Both the position numbers and the translations under genes were made by a program. A stretch of 64,000 nucleotides of DNA, taken from the NCBI RefSeq assembly GCF_014644295.1, contig NZ_BMKK01000009.1, positions 62,001 through 126,000 on the forward strand, written 5' to 3'. Shown here piece after piece: positions 44,783 to 53,213 of this stretch. Under the pieces are notes generated by a model. That model saw only the letters and a list, made by a program, of their open reading frames with translations. It had not been told where the DNA came from and did not search any database. Origin of the DNA: Emticicia aquatilis. Lineage in GTDB: Bacteria > Bacteroidota > Bacteroidia > Cytophagales > Spirosomataceae. The first letter of the stretch is position 1. Every line of letters begins with the position of its first letter.

Positions 44783-44831
44783 TAATTTCCCACTAAAACT
44801 ACTTTTTATTATACAGAACTCTTTTTTAGAC

Positions 44832-45968
44832 TTATTTATTATCCAACATACCTCTACCGCTCTTACGAAGTTTGCCAGATTCTTTGAGGTCTTTCGATAC
44901 ACCATCTAAAATACCATTCACAAACTGCCCACTTTTTGGGGTGCTGTAATCTTTAGCGATTTCGATGATTTCGTTGATTGTAACTTTCACCGGAATACTT
45001 GGGTAGTTGAGCATTTCTACAACCGCCATCTTCAATAAAATATGGTCAGTGATAGCAATACGCTCGATTTCCCAGTTTTTGAGCTTCGGAATCAGAATTT
45101 CTTCTAAATCTTTGGTTTCGAGAATACTTTTCTGATACAAAGTTTGTAAAAATTCTTTTCTTTCGTCCCATTCTTCGTCTAAAAGAGCTAATTTTAATTT
45201 ACCGTCTTCTACCAAAGCTTGGAAAGTATGCGTTACGGCTGCTCTAAGAGTCTCGATATCGTCAATCCAATACAAATCTTGTTTCTCAAAAAACTCCCAT
45301 GCAATTTCGTGTTTCAATATTACGTTTTTGAGTAGATATTTCAAAATCGCAAAATCTTCTTCGAGTGTATGATTGGTTTTCGATACATATTCTTTGTAGC
45401 GGTCGTTGGCACGAATTACCTCACGGTATAGCTTAGCAACAAAAACCTGCTCATTGACCATGCTAATGCTGCGACGACTACAAAGGATTTCAAGCGATTT
45501 TTCTTGACGTAAAGCCTTAATAATTTGATTATCAATTAATTTTGATTTTGCATCGCCGTTGCTATCTTGGTTGGCACGGTTGCCGAGTTCGATAAAGAGC
45601 AATAAGATTTGTAGATACAATTCATACACTCTTTCGGCTTCGATTACCATGCGGGTGGCATAATGCTGAACGTCTTTTTTGTTTTTGAGAAGATAAAATT
45701 CTTTTGCTTTTTCGACCATTCTCAACACTTCGTCGGGTGCATCGAATTTTTCAGCTTCTTGTCGAGAAAAAGCTTCTTGAAAAAGATTTTGACCTAACTT
45801 TTTTAATCCTTCCAGTTTCTCTTTATCTTGATATTCCATCGAATTCAAATCTGGAGAGAAGTGGTCGGCAATTAAGTCTAAAGCTAATTGGAAATTCGCA
45901 CCCTCGGCTTGTTTGTAAGCAAAGAGGGCTTGCATCGCACGAATCCGTATGAGGCGTCTGTTAAGCAT
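44832..45968 (-). CDS. nusB: Transcription antitermination factor NusB (long Bacteroidota form)
   Basis: 378 residues, more than twice the E. coli length. The N-terminus LNRRLIRIRAMQALFAYKQA is the NusB start, and the true NusB core is at the end (about 230-360): WDERKEFLQTLYQKS, AITDHILLKMAVVEML, PVKVTINEIIEIAKDYSTPKSGQFVNGILDGV. The middle, about 60-225, is an inserted helical region that is usual in this phylum. NusB acts with NusE in antitermination, mainly on rRNA operons. The promoter just upstream is an unusually good match to the phylum consensus. Confidence 0.92.
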   Translation of the reverse strand: MLNRRLIRIRAMQALFAYKQAEGANFQLALDLIADHFSPDLNSMEYQDKEKLEGLKKLGQNLFQEAFSRQEAEKFDAPDEVLRMVEKAKEFYLLKNKKDVQHYATRMVIEAERVYELYLQILLLFIELGNRANQDSNGDAKSKLIDNQIIKALRQEKSLEILCSRRSISMVNEQVFVAKLYREVIRANDRYKEYVSKTNHTLEEDFAILKYLLKNVILKHEIAWEFFEKQDLYWIDDIETLRAAVTHTFQALVEDGKLKLALLDEEWDERKEFLQTLYQKSILETKDLEEILIPKLKNWEIERIAITDHILLKMAVVEMLNYPSIPVKVTINEIIEIAKDYSTPKSGQFVNGILDGVSKDLKESGKLRKSGRGMLDNK

Positions 45969-46001
45969 AGGCGTTCAAAGAACTGAAGTTTTATTTTGGT
46001 G

Positions 46002-46033
46002 CAAAATTAGTAAAAAAAATTCACAACCCCAAA
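46002..46033 (-). promoter_or_regulatory. Consensus Bacteroidota promoter of nusB
   Basis: On the minus strand TTTG (46033-46030), then exactly 20 bases, then TAATTTTG (46009-46002). This fits TTTG-N19/20-TAnnTTTG in both elements. The nusB start is 34 bases downstream. Confidence 0.75.
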
Positions 46034-46134
46034 CGGCAGCGGCCGACCGTCACCAATACCGAATTTGTGTTTAGTAGATAGATTATTTTGTGGCTAATAC
46101 GGAAAAATAATTATTTTAGAGTAGATTTGGGTTT

Positions 46135-47646
46135 ATGAAAAAAGCGAAAATGAATATAAAATCAAGATATATCCTTCTTATTATACTGTTAGTCAGCCAG
46201 TTGAGTGGTTTCTCGCAAACCTACACGGCAGAACAGATAAAAGAAGACCTTGTGAATCTCAAAAATGAGATTGAGAAATATCATCCCGACCCTTTCAAAT
46301 ATATTTCAAAAGAGCGTTTTACATTCTTACAAGATTCTATATTACAAAGAGTTTCGGGCCGTTATACGCTACGTGAGGCTTATTTTACATTTTTGCCGCT
46401 GGTGCAGGCTGTCGGTTGTGGTCATACACACATGTCGCCCGACCGGAGGTTACTTTCTAAGAGCAACTCATTTACCGAACGTCCCAAATTTTTTCCGTTT
46501 AGTGTACGATACATCAATAATCAGTTGTTGGTTTCTCGCAATTATTCTGCCGATAAAAAGATTACTCGTGGCACCGAGATTTTAGAAATTGATGGTCAGC
46601 CAGTAAAGAAAATTTTGGAACATTTGGAGAAAATTTCTTACTACAATGGCGATGGCGTAAACCCCAATGCAAGAAAGTATTATGCGATTAGGGAGTTCAG
46701 AAAATTGTATTATTTATGGAAAGGTGAAGAAGATAATTTCTTGATAACGTACATCAAGCAAGGGCAAAATAAACCTAAAACTACAAAAATAGAAGGCCAA
46801 AGTGTAGATTTTATGGAAAAGATGCTCGAAATTCGTTATCCTGATGTTGACGAAGACACCACAGGAATTGTATCTTATCGAGTAATTGATTCGACTCAGA
46901 AAGTTGCTATGGTTGATATACGCTCTTTTATGTACGGTATTAGAGATTATGGCAAAGGTACTAATTTTGAAGGCGAAACCCGCAAGATTTTCAGAAAATT
47001 GGAAGAAAACAAAATCGAAAATTTGATTCTTGATTTAAGAGGTAATTCGGGTGGAATTATTGATTATTCTATTTTCTTTTTACGATACTTTGCCAATCAA
47101 CCTTTCGATGCTTACAAGTTAGGGTTTAGAGACGAAGGCTTACAACGACTCAAACAAGATTACAAAAAATACGACGCTTATTTGGCCAAAGAGGCAGCTT
47201 CGAGGCTTAACAAAGAGTTTACGGTGCGAGACTCCGACGGCTATTTAGAAAGCAAATACCAACAAAAACAACGCCCTCACGATGAGTTTCGATTTAACAA
47301 AAACGTGTATGTGCTGATGAATGGAGGTACGTTTTCGGCGGCAGCATTATTGGTTTCAAAACTTCATAACATGGGTGTGGGTACGTTTGTGGGTATGACT
47401 TGCGGTGGAGCATACGACGGCTGCTCGGCTGCTCAGTTTTCATCAATTAAATTACCGAATACCGAACTGGAGATTTCATTACCATTGGGAAGGATTCTCT
47501 ATAATGTTGATGCAAAAAAATACAATAAGCCAATTTTGCAGCCTGACTTTGAGGTCAACCCCAACCTTGAAGATTTCTTGAATAATGAAGATACTGTACT
47601 GAAATACACCCTCAATCTGATAAAAAATAAGGTTAAAATTAGATAG
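46135..47646 (+). CDS. Exported S41-family (C-terminal-processing-like) peptidase, paralogue 1
   Basis: 503 residues, signal peptide ending near SGFSQ. An N-terminal helical region is followed by a PDZ-like middle (GTEILEIDGQPVKKILEHL, about 143-165). The tail-specific-protease core has LILDLRGNSGG (about 298-307) and NGGTFSAAALL with the presumed nucleophile Ser401. A conserved HTHMSPD motif sits near 100. The second half ends with ILQPDFEVNPNLEDF. Substrate unknown, located in the periplasm or outside. It heads a four-gene plus-strand group and shares architecture with the next gene. Confidence 0.82.
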   Translation: MKKAKMNIKSRYILLIILLVSQLSGFSQTYTAEQIKEDLVNLKNEIEKYHPDPFKYISKERFTFLQDSILQRVSGRYTLREAYFTFLPLVQAVGCGHTHMSPDRRLLSKSNSFTERPKFFPFSVRYINNQLLVSRNYSADKKITRGTEILEIDGQPVKKILEHLEKISYYNGDGVNPNARKYYAIREFRKLYYLWKGEEDNFLITYIKQGQNKPKTTKIEGQSVDFMEKMLEIRYPDVDEDTTGIVSYRVIDSTQKVAMVDIRSFMYGIRDYGKGTNFEGETRKIFRKLEENKIENLILDLRGNSGGIIDYSIFFLRYFANQPFDAYKLGFRDEGLQRLKQDYKKYDAYLAKEAASRLNKEFTVRDSDGYLESKYQQKQRPHDEFRFNKNVYVLMNGGTFSAAALLVSKLHNMGVGTFVGMTCGGAYDGCSAAQFSSIKLPNTELEISLPLGRILYNVDAKKYNKPILQPDFEVNPNLEDFLNNEDTVLKYTLNLIKNKVKIR

Positions 47647-47667
47647 TATTATTGAGTCAGCAGCCGA

Positions 47668-47752
47668 TAGTTCACAGACAACACCGAAAACCAATAACCA
47701 GTACACAAATAACCAGTATCCAGTACACTAATCTCCAGTATACCAGTAACCA
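47668..47752. repeat. CCAGTA-based short repeat
   Basis: Five CCAGTA copies at 47698, 47713, 47720, 47735 and 47743 with spacing near multiples of seven (15, 7, 15, 8), preceded by a heptamer-like GATAGTTCACAGACA. It fills the gap between the two protease genes. Confidence 0.55.
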
Positions 47753-47758
47753 ACCACT

Positions 47759-49216
47759 ATGCAGAAAATAATTGTTTTTTTACTATTTCCACTTTTTCTA
47801 CAAGCACAAAAATCAAAAGATACTTTTTCGCCCGAGGAGATTCGAGCAGATATGGCATTTCTGAAAAAAAAGTTCGAGAAAATTCACCCAGGAATGTATT
47901 ATTATATGAGTCGAGAAGCTTACAATAAGGTGTATGATTCGCTCTATAATTCTATTAATCAGCCACTTAACTATTTAGAAACATTTCGAGTTTTATCTCA
48001 ATTAGTGACAAACGTCAAAGACGGACACACTAATCTAAGATACGACAAGAAGCGATTCAATAAAAAAAATGCCAAGTTTGTACCTTTTTATCTTCGCAAA
48101 ATTGACAAAAATTACTATTTGGCCTTGAATTATTCGGCCGATTCGACCATCATTCGAGGAAGCGAGGTTTTGGCATTTAACGACGAGCCTATAGGGCAAT
48201 TAATACAGAAACTCAAAGTATTTGTTTCGAGCGATAATGGCAATGAACACGTAAAAGATTATTACACATTGAGTGCTTTTCCGACTTATTTTAAAAGATA
48301 TTTCGGAGAAGTTGATTCGATTAAAATCTCTTATCGTTTACCCAAAAACGACACTATTTTCTATAAAAAAGTAGCTTGCCAAACGAACGTCGAAATTCTG
48401 AAAATTGATAAAAAACGCTACAAAAACCTCAATCGCCCTAATCTTTCGCTGAAAATTTTGGATAGTGTTAATCACATTGCCAAACTTGATATTACTGAGT
48501 TTACGATGAGTGGGAAATTTCTGGATTTCAGCAACCAAAAATTCAAGCGGGTTTTGCGGGTAAGATTCAAAACCATAAAAGACATCAAAGTAGAACATTT
48601 GATTGTTGATTTCAGAGCCAATGGAGGTGGATTTATTCCAAATATTTCTCGTTTCTTGAAATACCTTTCGCCGAAACCTTTTACATTGGTCGATACACTG
48701 GCTTTAAAGAAAAAAGCCTATTTTACACTTTTCAAACCTTATTATTTTGGCCCTCCATTGACAATGTGGTTGGGTTTTATGAAGCGTGAGGGCGAATTTA
48801 TGTATCGGGTAAATAAGCGAAATGACAAGCAAAAACCAGAAAAACAACTGGGCTATCGTGGAAAAACATATTTCTTAACCGACCCTGGTTGCTATTCGGC
48901 AACCACTTTTACGCTCAATTTGGCAAAAGATTTGGGAATCCCAGAAAAAATCATTGGCCAACAAGTAGGCGGTGCCAGTTGGGGAAGTTTTGCAGTAAAT
49001 TGGCAAGATTTCAAGCTACCCAATTCAAAATTTATTGTACATACGCCTTTGATGAAAATCAGCCATAATTTACCAAACAATATAAACAAAGATTTTTTCC
49101 TACAACCTGACTATGAAGTAAACCGCAACCGTGAAGAACTACTCAAAAATAATACAAGTGTAGTTGATTTTACGGTCGAGATGATTCGGCAGAGTAAGGC
49201 GATTAGAGAAAGATAA
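47759..49216 (+). CDS. Exported S41-family peptidase, paralogue 2
   Basis: 485 residues, signal peptide ending near LFLQA. Same order as its neighbour: TFSPEEIRADMAFLKKKFEKI, KDGHTNLRYD, a PDZ-like GSEVLAFNDEPIGQLIQKL, VDFRANGGGFIPNISRF in place of LDLRGNSGG, and DPGCYSATTFTLNLAKD with presumed nucleophile Ser380. The C-terminus FLQPDYEVNRNREELL matches that of paralogue 1. The two proteins are clear tandem duplicates, but diverged, so substrates may differ. Confidence 0.8.
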   Translation: MQKIIVFLLFPLFLQAQKSKDTFSPEEIRADMAFLKKKFEKIHPGMYYYMSREAYNKVYDSLYNSINQPLNYLETFRVLSQLVTNVKDGHTNLRYDKKRFNKKNAKFVPFYLRKIDKNYYLALNYSADSTIIRGSEVLAFNDEPIGQLIQKLKVFVSSDNGNEHVKDYYTLSAFPTYFKRYFGEVDSIKISYRLPKNDTIFYKKVACQTNVEILKIDKKRYKNLNRPNLSLKILDSVNHIAKLDITEFTMSGKFLDFSNQKFKRVLRVRFKTIKDIKVEHLIVDFRANGGGFIPNISRFLKYLSPKPFTLVDTLALKKKAYFTLFKPYYFGPPLTMWLGFMKREGEFMYRVNKRNDKQKPEKQLGYRGKTYFLTDPGCYSATTFTLNLAKDLGIPEKIIGQQVGGASWGSFAVNWQDFKLPNSKFIVHTPLMKISHNLPNNINKDFFLQPDYEVNRNREELLKNNTSVVDFTVEMIRQSKAIRER

Positions 49217-49248
49217 AATCCGAATGTTAAATCATAAAAACCGCTTTT

Positions 49249-50427
49249 ATGAAAAAAACACTACTCCTATTATTCACTTTTTGCAGCTTTTGGGCTTATT
49301 CTCAGATAGAAAGCAGAGGAAAACTATTGAATAGTCGCAAATTTTATGTCATTGACTCAATCCCCATTTACACATTTCCACCTAACGAAAGTGCCTTTAT
49401 TGCAGACACATTAATTCATTCTCGACGAAAAGCGACAGATATTCAGACCTTTAAAAAGTATAACTTAGAAGGTAAAACCGACGAAATCATTTTTGTCATA
49501 ACCAAACCTTATTTCACTCGACCTGATTCAATCAAAAAGATTCCGTCACGTAACATGATGGAATTAGACTTACAAGAAAAATACAGGCTAAAAGGTTCAA
49601 AGCAAGTCTATGAGGGCCGTTTTTTAGATTATTTTATCAATGGTTTGATAAAAGCCAATGGGTATCTGGCTAAGGGGAAATTAGATGGTGTGATGTATGA
49701 ATATTACGAAAATACGCAACTAAAGAGCGATAAAAGTTATAAATATGGTGAACCAGACGACGAATGGTTTGAATATTATGAAGATGGCAAACTCAAAATA
49801 AGGTGTTTTTATGTAAACGGCAAATACGATGGTGTCTATCGAAGTTGGTATCCGAATGGGCAGTTAAGAGAAGAAACTCCTTATAAAAAAGGAAGGATTC
49901 ATGGGCAAAAAGAAGAATGGTATTCGACAGGTATTCTTAAATCATCAGTAACTTACCAAGAAAACTTTACATTCTTAACGCCTCAACAAAAGAGAATTGA
50001 GCGAAAAGTATATTTTGCTAAAAATAGTGTAAGTACAGGTAGCCCAATAAGTGCGGTTAATCAATTGGGGGACATAATCATGGAAGATAGCACCAATACT
50101 GACCACTACATGATGCGAGGACATATTTTGAGTGATTTGAAAGAATATGACCAAGCTATAGATAACTTCTCAAAAGTTCTTCAAATAGAACCACTACTGC
50201 TTGATGCTCATTATTACAGAATAATTGCTGCAATAAATCTTTACGACCCAAAGCCAATTATTGATACTAAAAAGAAAAAAGATACTCCAGTGGAAAATTT
50301 ATTAGCTAACGAAATACCAGAAAATATTTTGGATATGATTTGTAGTGATTTAACATTTATAAAAAGTAATATTACAGGCGAAGAAATGGCAGAGTTAGAG
50401 CCTCTTCTGAAAAAATATTGTAGATAA
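49249..50427 (+). CDS. Exported MORN (YwqK-like) and TPR protein
   Basis: 392 residues with a signal peptide ending near WAYSQ. The middle (about 120-245) has MORN-type repeats, each like GKLDGVMYEYYENTQLKSD, GEPDDEWFEYYEDGKLKIR and GKYDGVYRSWYPNGQLREE. Residues about 280-330 form a tetratricopeptide repeat (YMMRGHILSDLKEYDQAID). Such proteins often carry the misleading name 'toxin-antitoxin YwqK family antitoxin'; no toxin is seen. Probably an envelope scaffold. It is 32 bases after the second protease and four bases before the L,D-transpeptidase-like gene. Confidence 0.78.
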   Translation: MKKTLLLLFTFCSFWAYSQIESRGKLLNSRKFYVIDSIPIYTFPPNESAFIADTLIHSRRKATDIQTFKKYNLEGKTDEIIFVITKPYFTRPDSIKKIPSRNMMELDLQEKYRLKGSKQVYEGRFLDYFINGLIKANGYLAKGKLDGVMYEYYENTQLKSDKSYKYGEPDDEWFEYYEDGKLKIRCFYVNGKYDGVYRSWYPNGQLREETPYKKGRIHGQKEEWYSTGILKSSVTYQENFTFLTPQQKRIERKVYFAKNSVSTGSPISAVNQLGDIIMEDSTNTDHYMMRGHILSDLKEYDQAIDNFSKVLQIEPLLLDAHYYRIIAAINLYDPKPIIDTKKKKDTPVENLLANEIPENILDMICSDLTFIKSNITGEEMAELEPLLKKYCR

Positions 50428-50431
50428 AGAT

Positions 50432-51065
50432 ATGCTGAGATACTTATTTATCACAACTATTATAGGGGTTCTTTCATGGAGTTGTCAATCTAAGGCTGAG
50501 AATTACAGAGCAACTAAAACCCAAAACGATTCTCTTCAAAATCTCAGAAATCTGGCTTATGCCAAAGAAGCAAAAGAGTTTTGTAAATCAAAAAAAATAC
50601 AATACTGATTTCTGTATTTTGATTGATATGAGTATCCATTCAGGCAAAAAACGCTTATTTCTTTGGGATTTCAAGACAAATAAAATCATCAAAAGTGGAA
50701 TGTGCAGCCATGGATGCGGTAATATGCCGTGGGGAAAAGATTTTAGTAAAACCAACCCATCATTTAGCAATAAAGACGGAAGTCACTGTTCGGCTTTAGG
50801 TAAATATAAAATCGGAGAAAGGGGCGTGAGTCAATGGGGAATAAAGGTAAAGTATTTACTTCACGGTCTTGAAGAAACAAATAATAATGCACTTGTTCGA
50901 ACGATAGTTTTACATTCGTGGAATGATGTGACCGAAGGGGAAGTGTATCCAGAAGGCACACCCGAAGGCTGGGGATGCCCTGCTATTTCAAATGAAGTAA
51001 TGAAAGATTTAGACTCAAAGCTTAGTAAAACCTCAAAACCTGTTTTACTTTGGATTTATAAATAA
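50432..51065 (+). pseudogene. L,D-transpeptidase-like (YkuD_2) lipoprotein gene split by a +1 frameshift in an A8 run
   Basis: The first frame (50432-50608) encodes 58 residues: a lipoprotein signal (LSWSC, Cys18) and a helix ending AKEAKEFCKSKKIQY. The second frame carries on immediately: YNTDFCILIDMSIHSGKKRL, GSHCSALGKYKIGERGVSQW, HGLEETNNNALVRTIVLHSW and EGWGCPAIS with the catalytic cysteine. This is the murein L,D-transpeptidase catalytic-like family. Removing one A from the eight A's at 50590-50597 joins both frames into one about 210-residue lipoprotein. The gene therefore looks broken, phase-variable or read by slippage, or one base is a sequencing error. The second frame alone has an ATG at 50559 but would lack an export signal. 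Confidence 0.8.
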
Positions 51066-51148
51066 GTCTAATAGAGCGGCAGTACTTTTATAGTTCAGAA
51101 ACCTTTTATCACTTGATTAGTTTAAATAAAATCAATGAAAAGTTTTTT

Positions 51149-51334
51149 ATGCCCAGACGTACTTCGATTAATGACATTCAGGAAATCACCGATTTGAATA
51201 ATTTAGAGAGAATTGTGCAAGACAAACGCAACGATAAACGAGCCGATGCCAAGAAAAACAGACGAAATCGGCATTACACGAAAGTCTTAATAAAGTATCA
51301 ACTTAAAGATGGACTAACGATTGATGAAGCATAA
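51149..51334 (+). CDS. Small basic hypothetical protein
   Basis: 61 residues from the ATG at 51149 (MPRRTSINDIQEI ...). It has a highly charged middle (RIVQDKRNDKRADAKKNRRN) and ends KDGLTIDEA. A TTG-initiated extension to 51113 is possible. No family recognised. The charge pattern suggests a nucleic-acid-associated or coiled-coil protein. It converges with the symporter gene. Confidence 0.45.
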   Translation: MPRRTSINDIQEITDLNNLERIVQDKRNDKRADAKKNRRNRHYTKVLIKYQLKDGLTIDEA

Positions 51335-51336
51335 AA

Positions 51337-51373
51337 AATGGCACTTCTGAGCTAATTCCTCAAAAGTACCATT
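51337..51373. terminator. Hairpin between the small gene and the symporter gene
   Basis: AATGG-C-ACTT-C-TGAG pairs with CTCA-AAAGT-A-CCATT, about 13 pairs with two mismatches, and A/T-rich flanks on both sides. It sits between convergent genes and probably serves both. Confidence 0.5.
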
Positions 51374-51390
51374 CATAAAAACTATTCTTT

Positions 51391-53046
51391 TTACCAGAAA
51401 ATTGTATAAATAATTACAAAAATCGCTACAATCGCTACCGCTCCAATAGCAAAAGTTCTATCAACTTTAAACCATTCTTTCTTCACTTCAAAGGCATTTT
51501 CTTGGTCTTTGCCTTTTCCTTCAATTAGGCTGATGATGATGTGAACCAAAGAACAAATCCAAAATACAACGCCCATTCTATTCATGAAAGGAAAATCAGG
51601 ATAAAGATTGGCAATCACTGCCGAAAGTGCAATACTCAAAATAGCTGCCGTTAAAGCTCCATTGGCAGTAGCTTTCTTCCAGAAGAAACCTAACAAGAAA
51701 ATACTCAGAATACCTGGTGAAATATAGCCTGTGTAAACTTGAATGTATTCAAATGCTTGTCCGAAATTAGCTAAAAGTGGACTCACAATCAGAGCAATGA
51801 TAAATGCAATAACGATTGCCACACGACCCGTCCAAACAGTTTGTTTTTCGGTAAGATTTTTATTGAAGAATTTTTTATGAATATCCAACACATAAATCGT
51901 AGAAATACTATTGGCTTTTCCTGCCAACGAAGCCACGATTGCCGCCGTAAGGGCAGCAAATGCTAAGCCTTTTAAGCCAACTGGCAATAGATTTAATAGT
52001 ACAGGATAAGCATTATCGGGTTTCACGACGCCATTGCTCGTAATTCCATTTACGATTGAAGCATCGGCATTTTCTTGAAAAATCACATAAGCCGCCAAAC
52101 CTGGGAGAACAACGATAAATGGCATTAACATTTTCATAAATGCCGCAAACAAAACGCCATTACGAGCCGTAGAAATATCTGCACCCAAAGCACGCTGAGT
52201 CATGTATTGATTACAACCAAAATAGTTGAGGTTATTTACCCACTGGCCGCCGATGATAAACATCATAATACCCGGCAATTGCTTGTAGGCATCAATAAAA
52301 CCACCTTTTCCATCATGTACTTGATATTGATTAGGCTTAAAAATCATGTGCAAATGGCTATCGGCTTTGTCGGCAATTAGATTTAAACCTTCAAAAATAC
52401 CCGCACCAGTTCCTACTTTATTTGAAAGTAAATCAAGAGCTAAATAAGTAGTTGCTAATCCTCCGAAAATCAAGCAAACAACCTGAATTACGTCGGTATA
52501 ACCAATTACTTTCATACCTCCAAGTGTGATAATTACCGCAAAAACTGTCAAGAAAATAGCACAAGTCATAAAGCTAAAACCTGTCATTTTTTCCAAACTC
52601 AAACCTCCGAGATAAATAATTGAGGTAAGATTGACGAAAATGTAGAGAAAAAGCCAAAAAACCGCCATAATTGTTGCCAATCGCTTGTCGTAGCGTTTGG
52701 CCAGAAATTGTGGCATCGTAAAAATCTTGTTGTTGAGGTACATCGGCAGAAAATATACCGCCACAATGATTAGTGAAACACCACCCAAAAGTTCGTAAAC
52801 CGAAATGGCAATACCGAGCTGAAAAGCCTGCCCACTCATACCAATAAATTGTTCGGCCGAGATATTCGAGGCGATGATTGAAGCACCAATTGCCCACCAA
52901 GTTAGCGAGCCTTCAGCCAAAAAGAAGTCTTTGCTATCGGCAGATTGTTTGCCTTTGTTTTTGTAAATCCAGTAGCCGTAGGAAGATACGATAACGAAAT
53001 AAATAAAAAAAATGGTGTAGTCGAGCGTTTCGAGTCCAAGTGTCAT
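51391..53046 (-). CDS. Na+/sugar symporter of the SSS family (vSGLT-like)
   Basis: 551 residues with about 14 membrane helices. It resembles the Vibrio Na+/galactose transporter vSGLT over long stretches: WWAIGASIIASNISAEQFIGM, FWLFLYIFVNLTSIIYLGG, YTDVIQVVCLIFGG, VNNLNYFGCNQYMTQRAL and AAFMKMLMPFIVVLPGLAAY. The positions that in vSGLT contact sugar include the Gln of AEQF, Glu of YELL, Asn of NNLNYF and Lys of FMKM, all kept. The vSGLT serine three residues after the Glu is glycine here. Substrate could be galactose, glucose or arabinose; galK and the GH51 gene next to it make the first and last attractive. Confidence 0.9.
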   Translation of the reverse strand: MTLGLETLDYTIFFIYFVIVSSYGYWIYKNKGKQSADSKDFFLAEGSLTWWAIGASIIASNISAEQFIGMSGQAFQLGIAISVYELLGGVSLIIVAVYFLPMYLNNKIFTMPQFLAKRYDKRLATIMAVFWLFLYIFVNLTSIIYLGGLSLEKMTGFSFMTCAIFLTVFAVIITLGGMKVIGYTDVIQVVCLIFGGLATTYLALDLLSNKVGTGAGIFEGLNLIADKADSHLHMIFKPNQYQVHDGKGGFIDAYKQLPGIMMFIIGGQWVNNLNYFGCNQYMTQRALGADISTARNGVLFAAFMKMLMPFIVVLPGLAAYVIFQENADASIVNGITSNGVVKPDNAYPVLLNLLPVGLKGLAFAALTAAIVASLAGKANSISTIYVLDIHKKFFNKNLTEKQTVWTGRVAIVIAFIIALIVSPLLANFGQAFEYIQVYTGYISPGILSIFLLGFFWKKATANGALTAAILSIALSAVIANLYPDFPFMNRMGVVFWICSLVHIIISLIEGKGKDQENAFEVKKEWFKVDRTFAIGAVAIVAIFVIIYTIFW

Positions 53047-53213
53047 TAGTAATTGTATTAGGGTTAATTATTAGTCGTGAATATATCAATAAATTCTTTA
53101 AATCATTATATTTTGAATATCAATTCATCATTTTTCAATAAAATAGTATAATAAATTGGTACTGAAATTGAGGTGACATGAATGAAACATACATTCTTAT
53201 CACATCAAAAAGC

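Noticed and set aside
49249-50427. MORN protein as a toxin-antitoxin antitoxin
   Set aside because: It has an export signal and no toxin partner; the YwqK antitoxin label is a misleading family name.
50559-51065. The transpeptidase-like frame as a complete cytoplasmic gene
   Set aside because: It lacks an export signal, and an upstream lipoprotein signal in another frame joins it with a one-base change.
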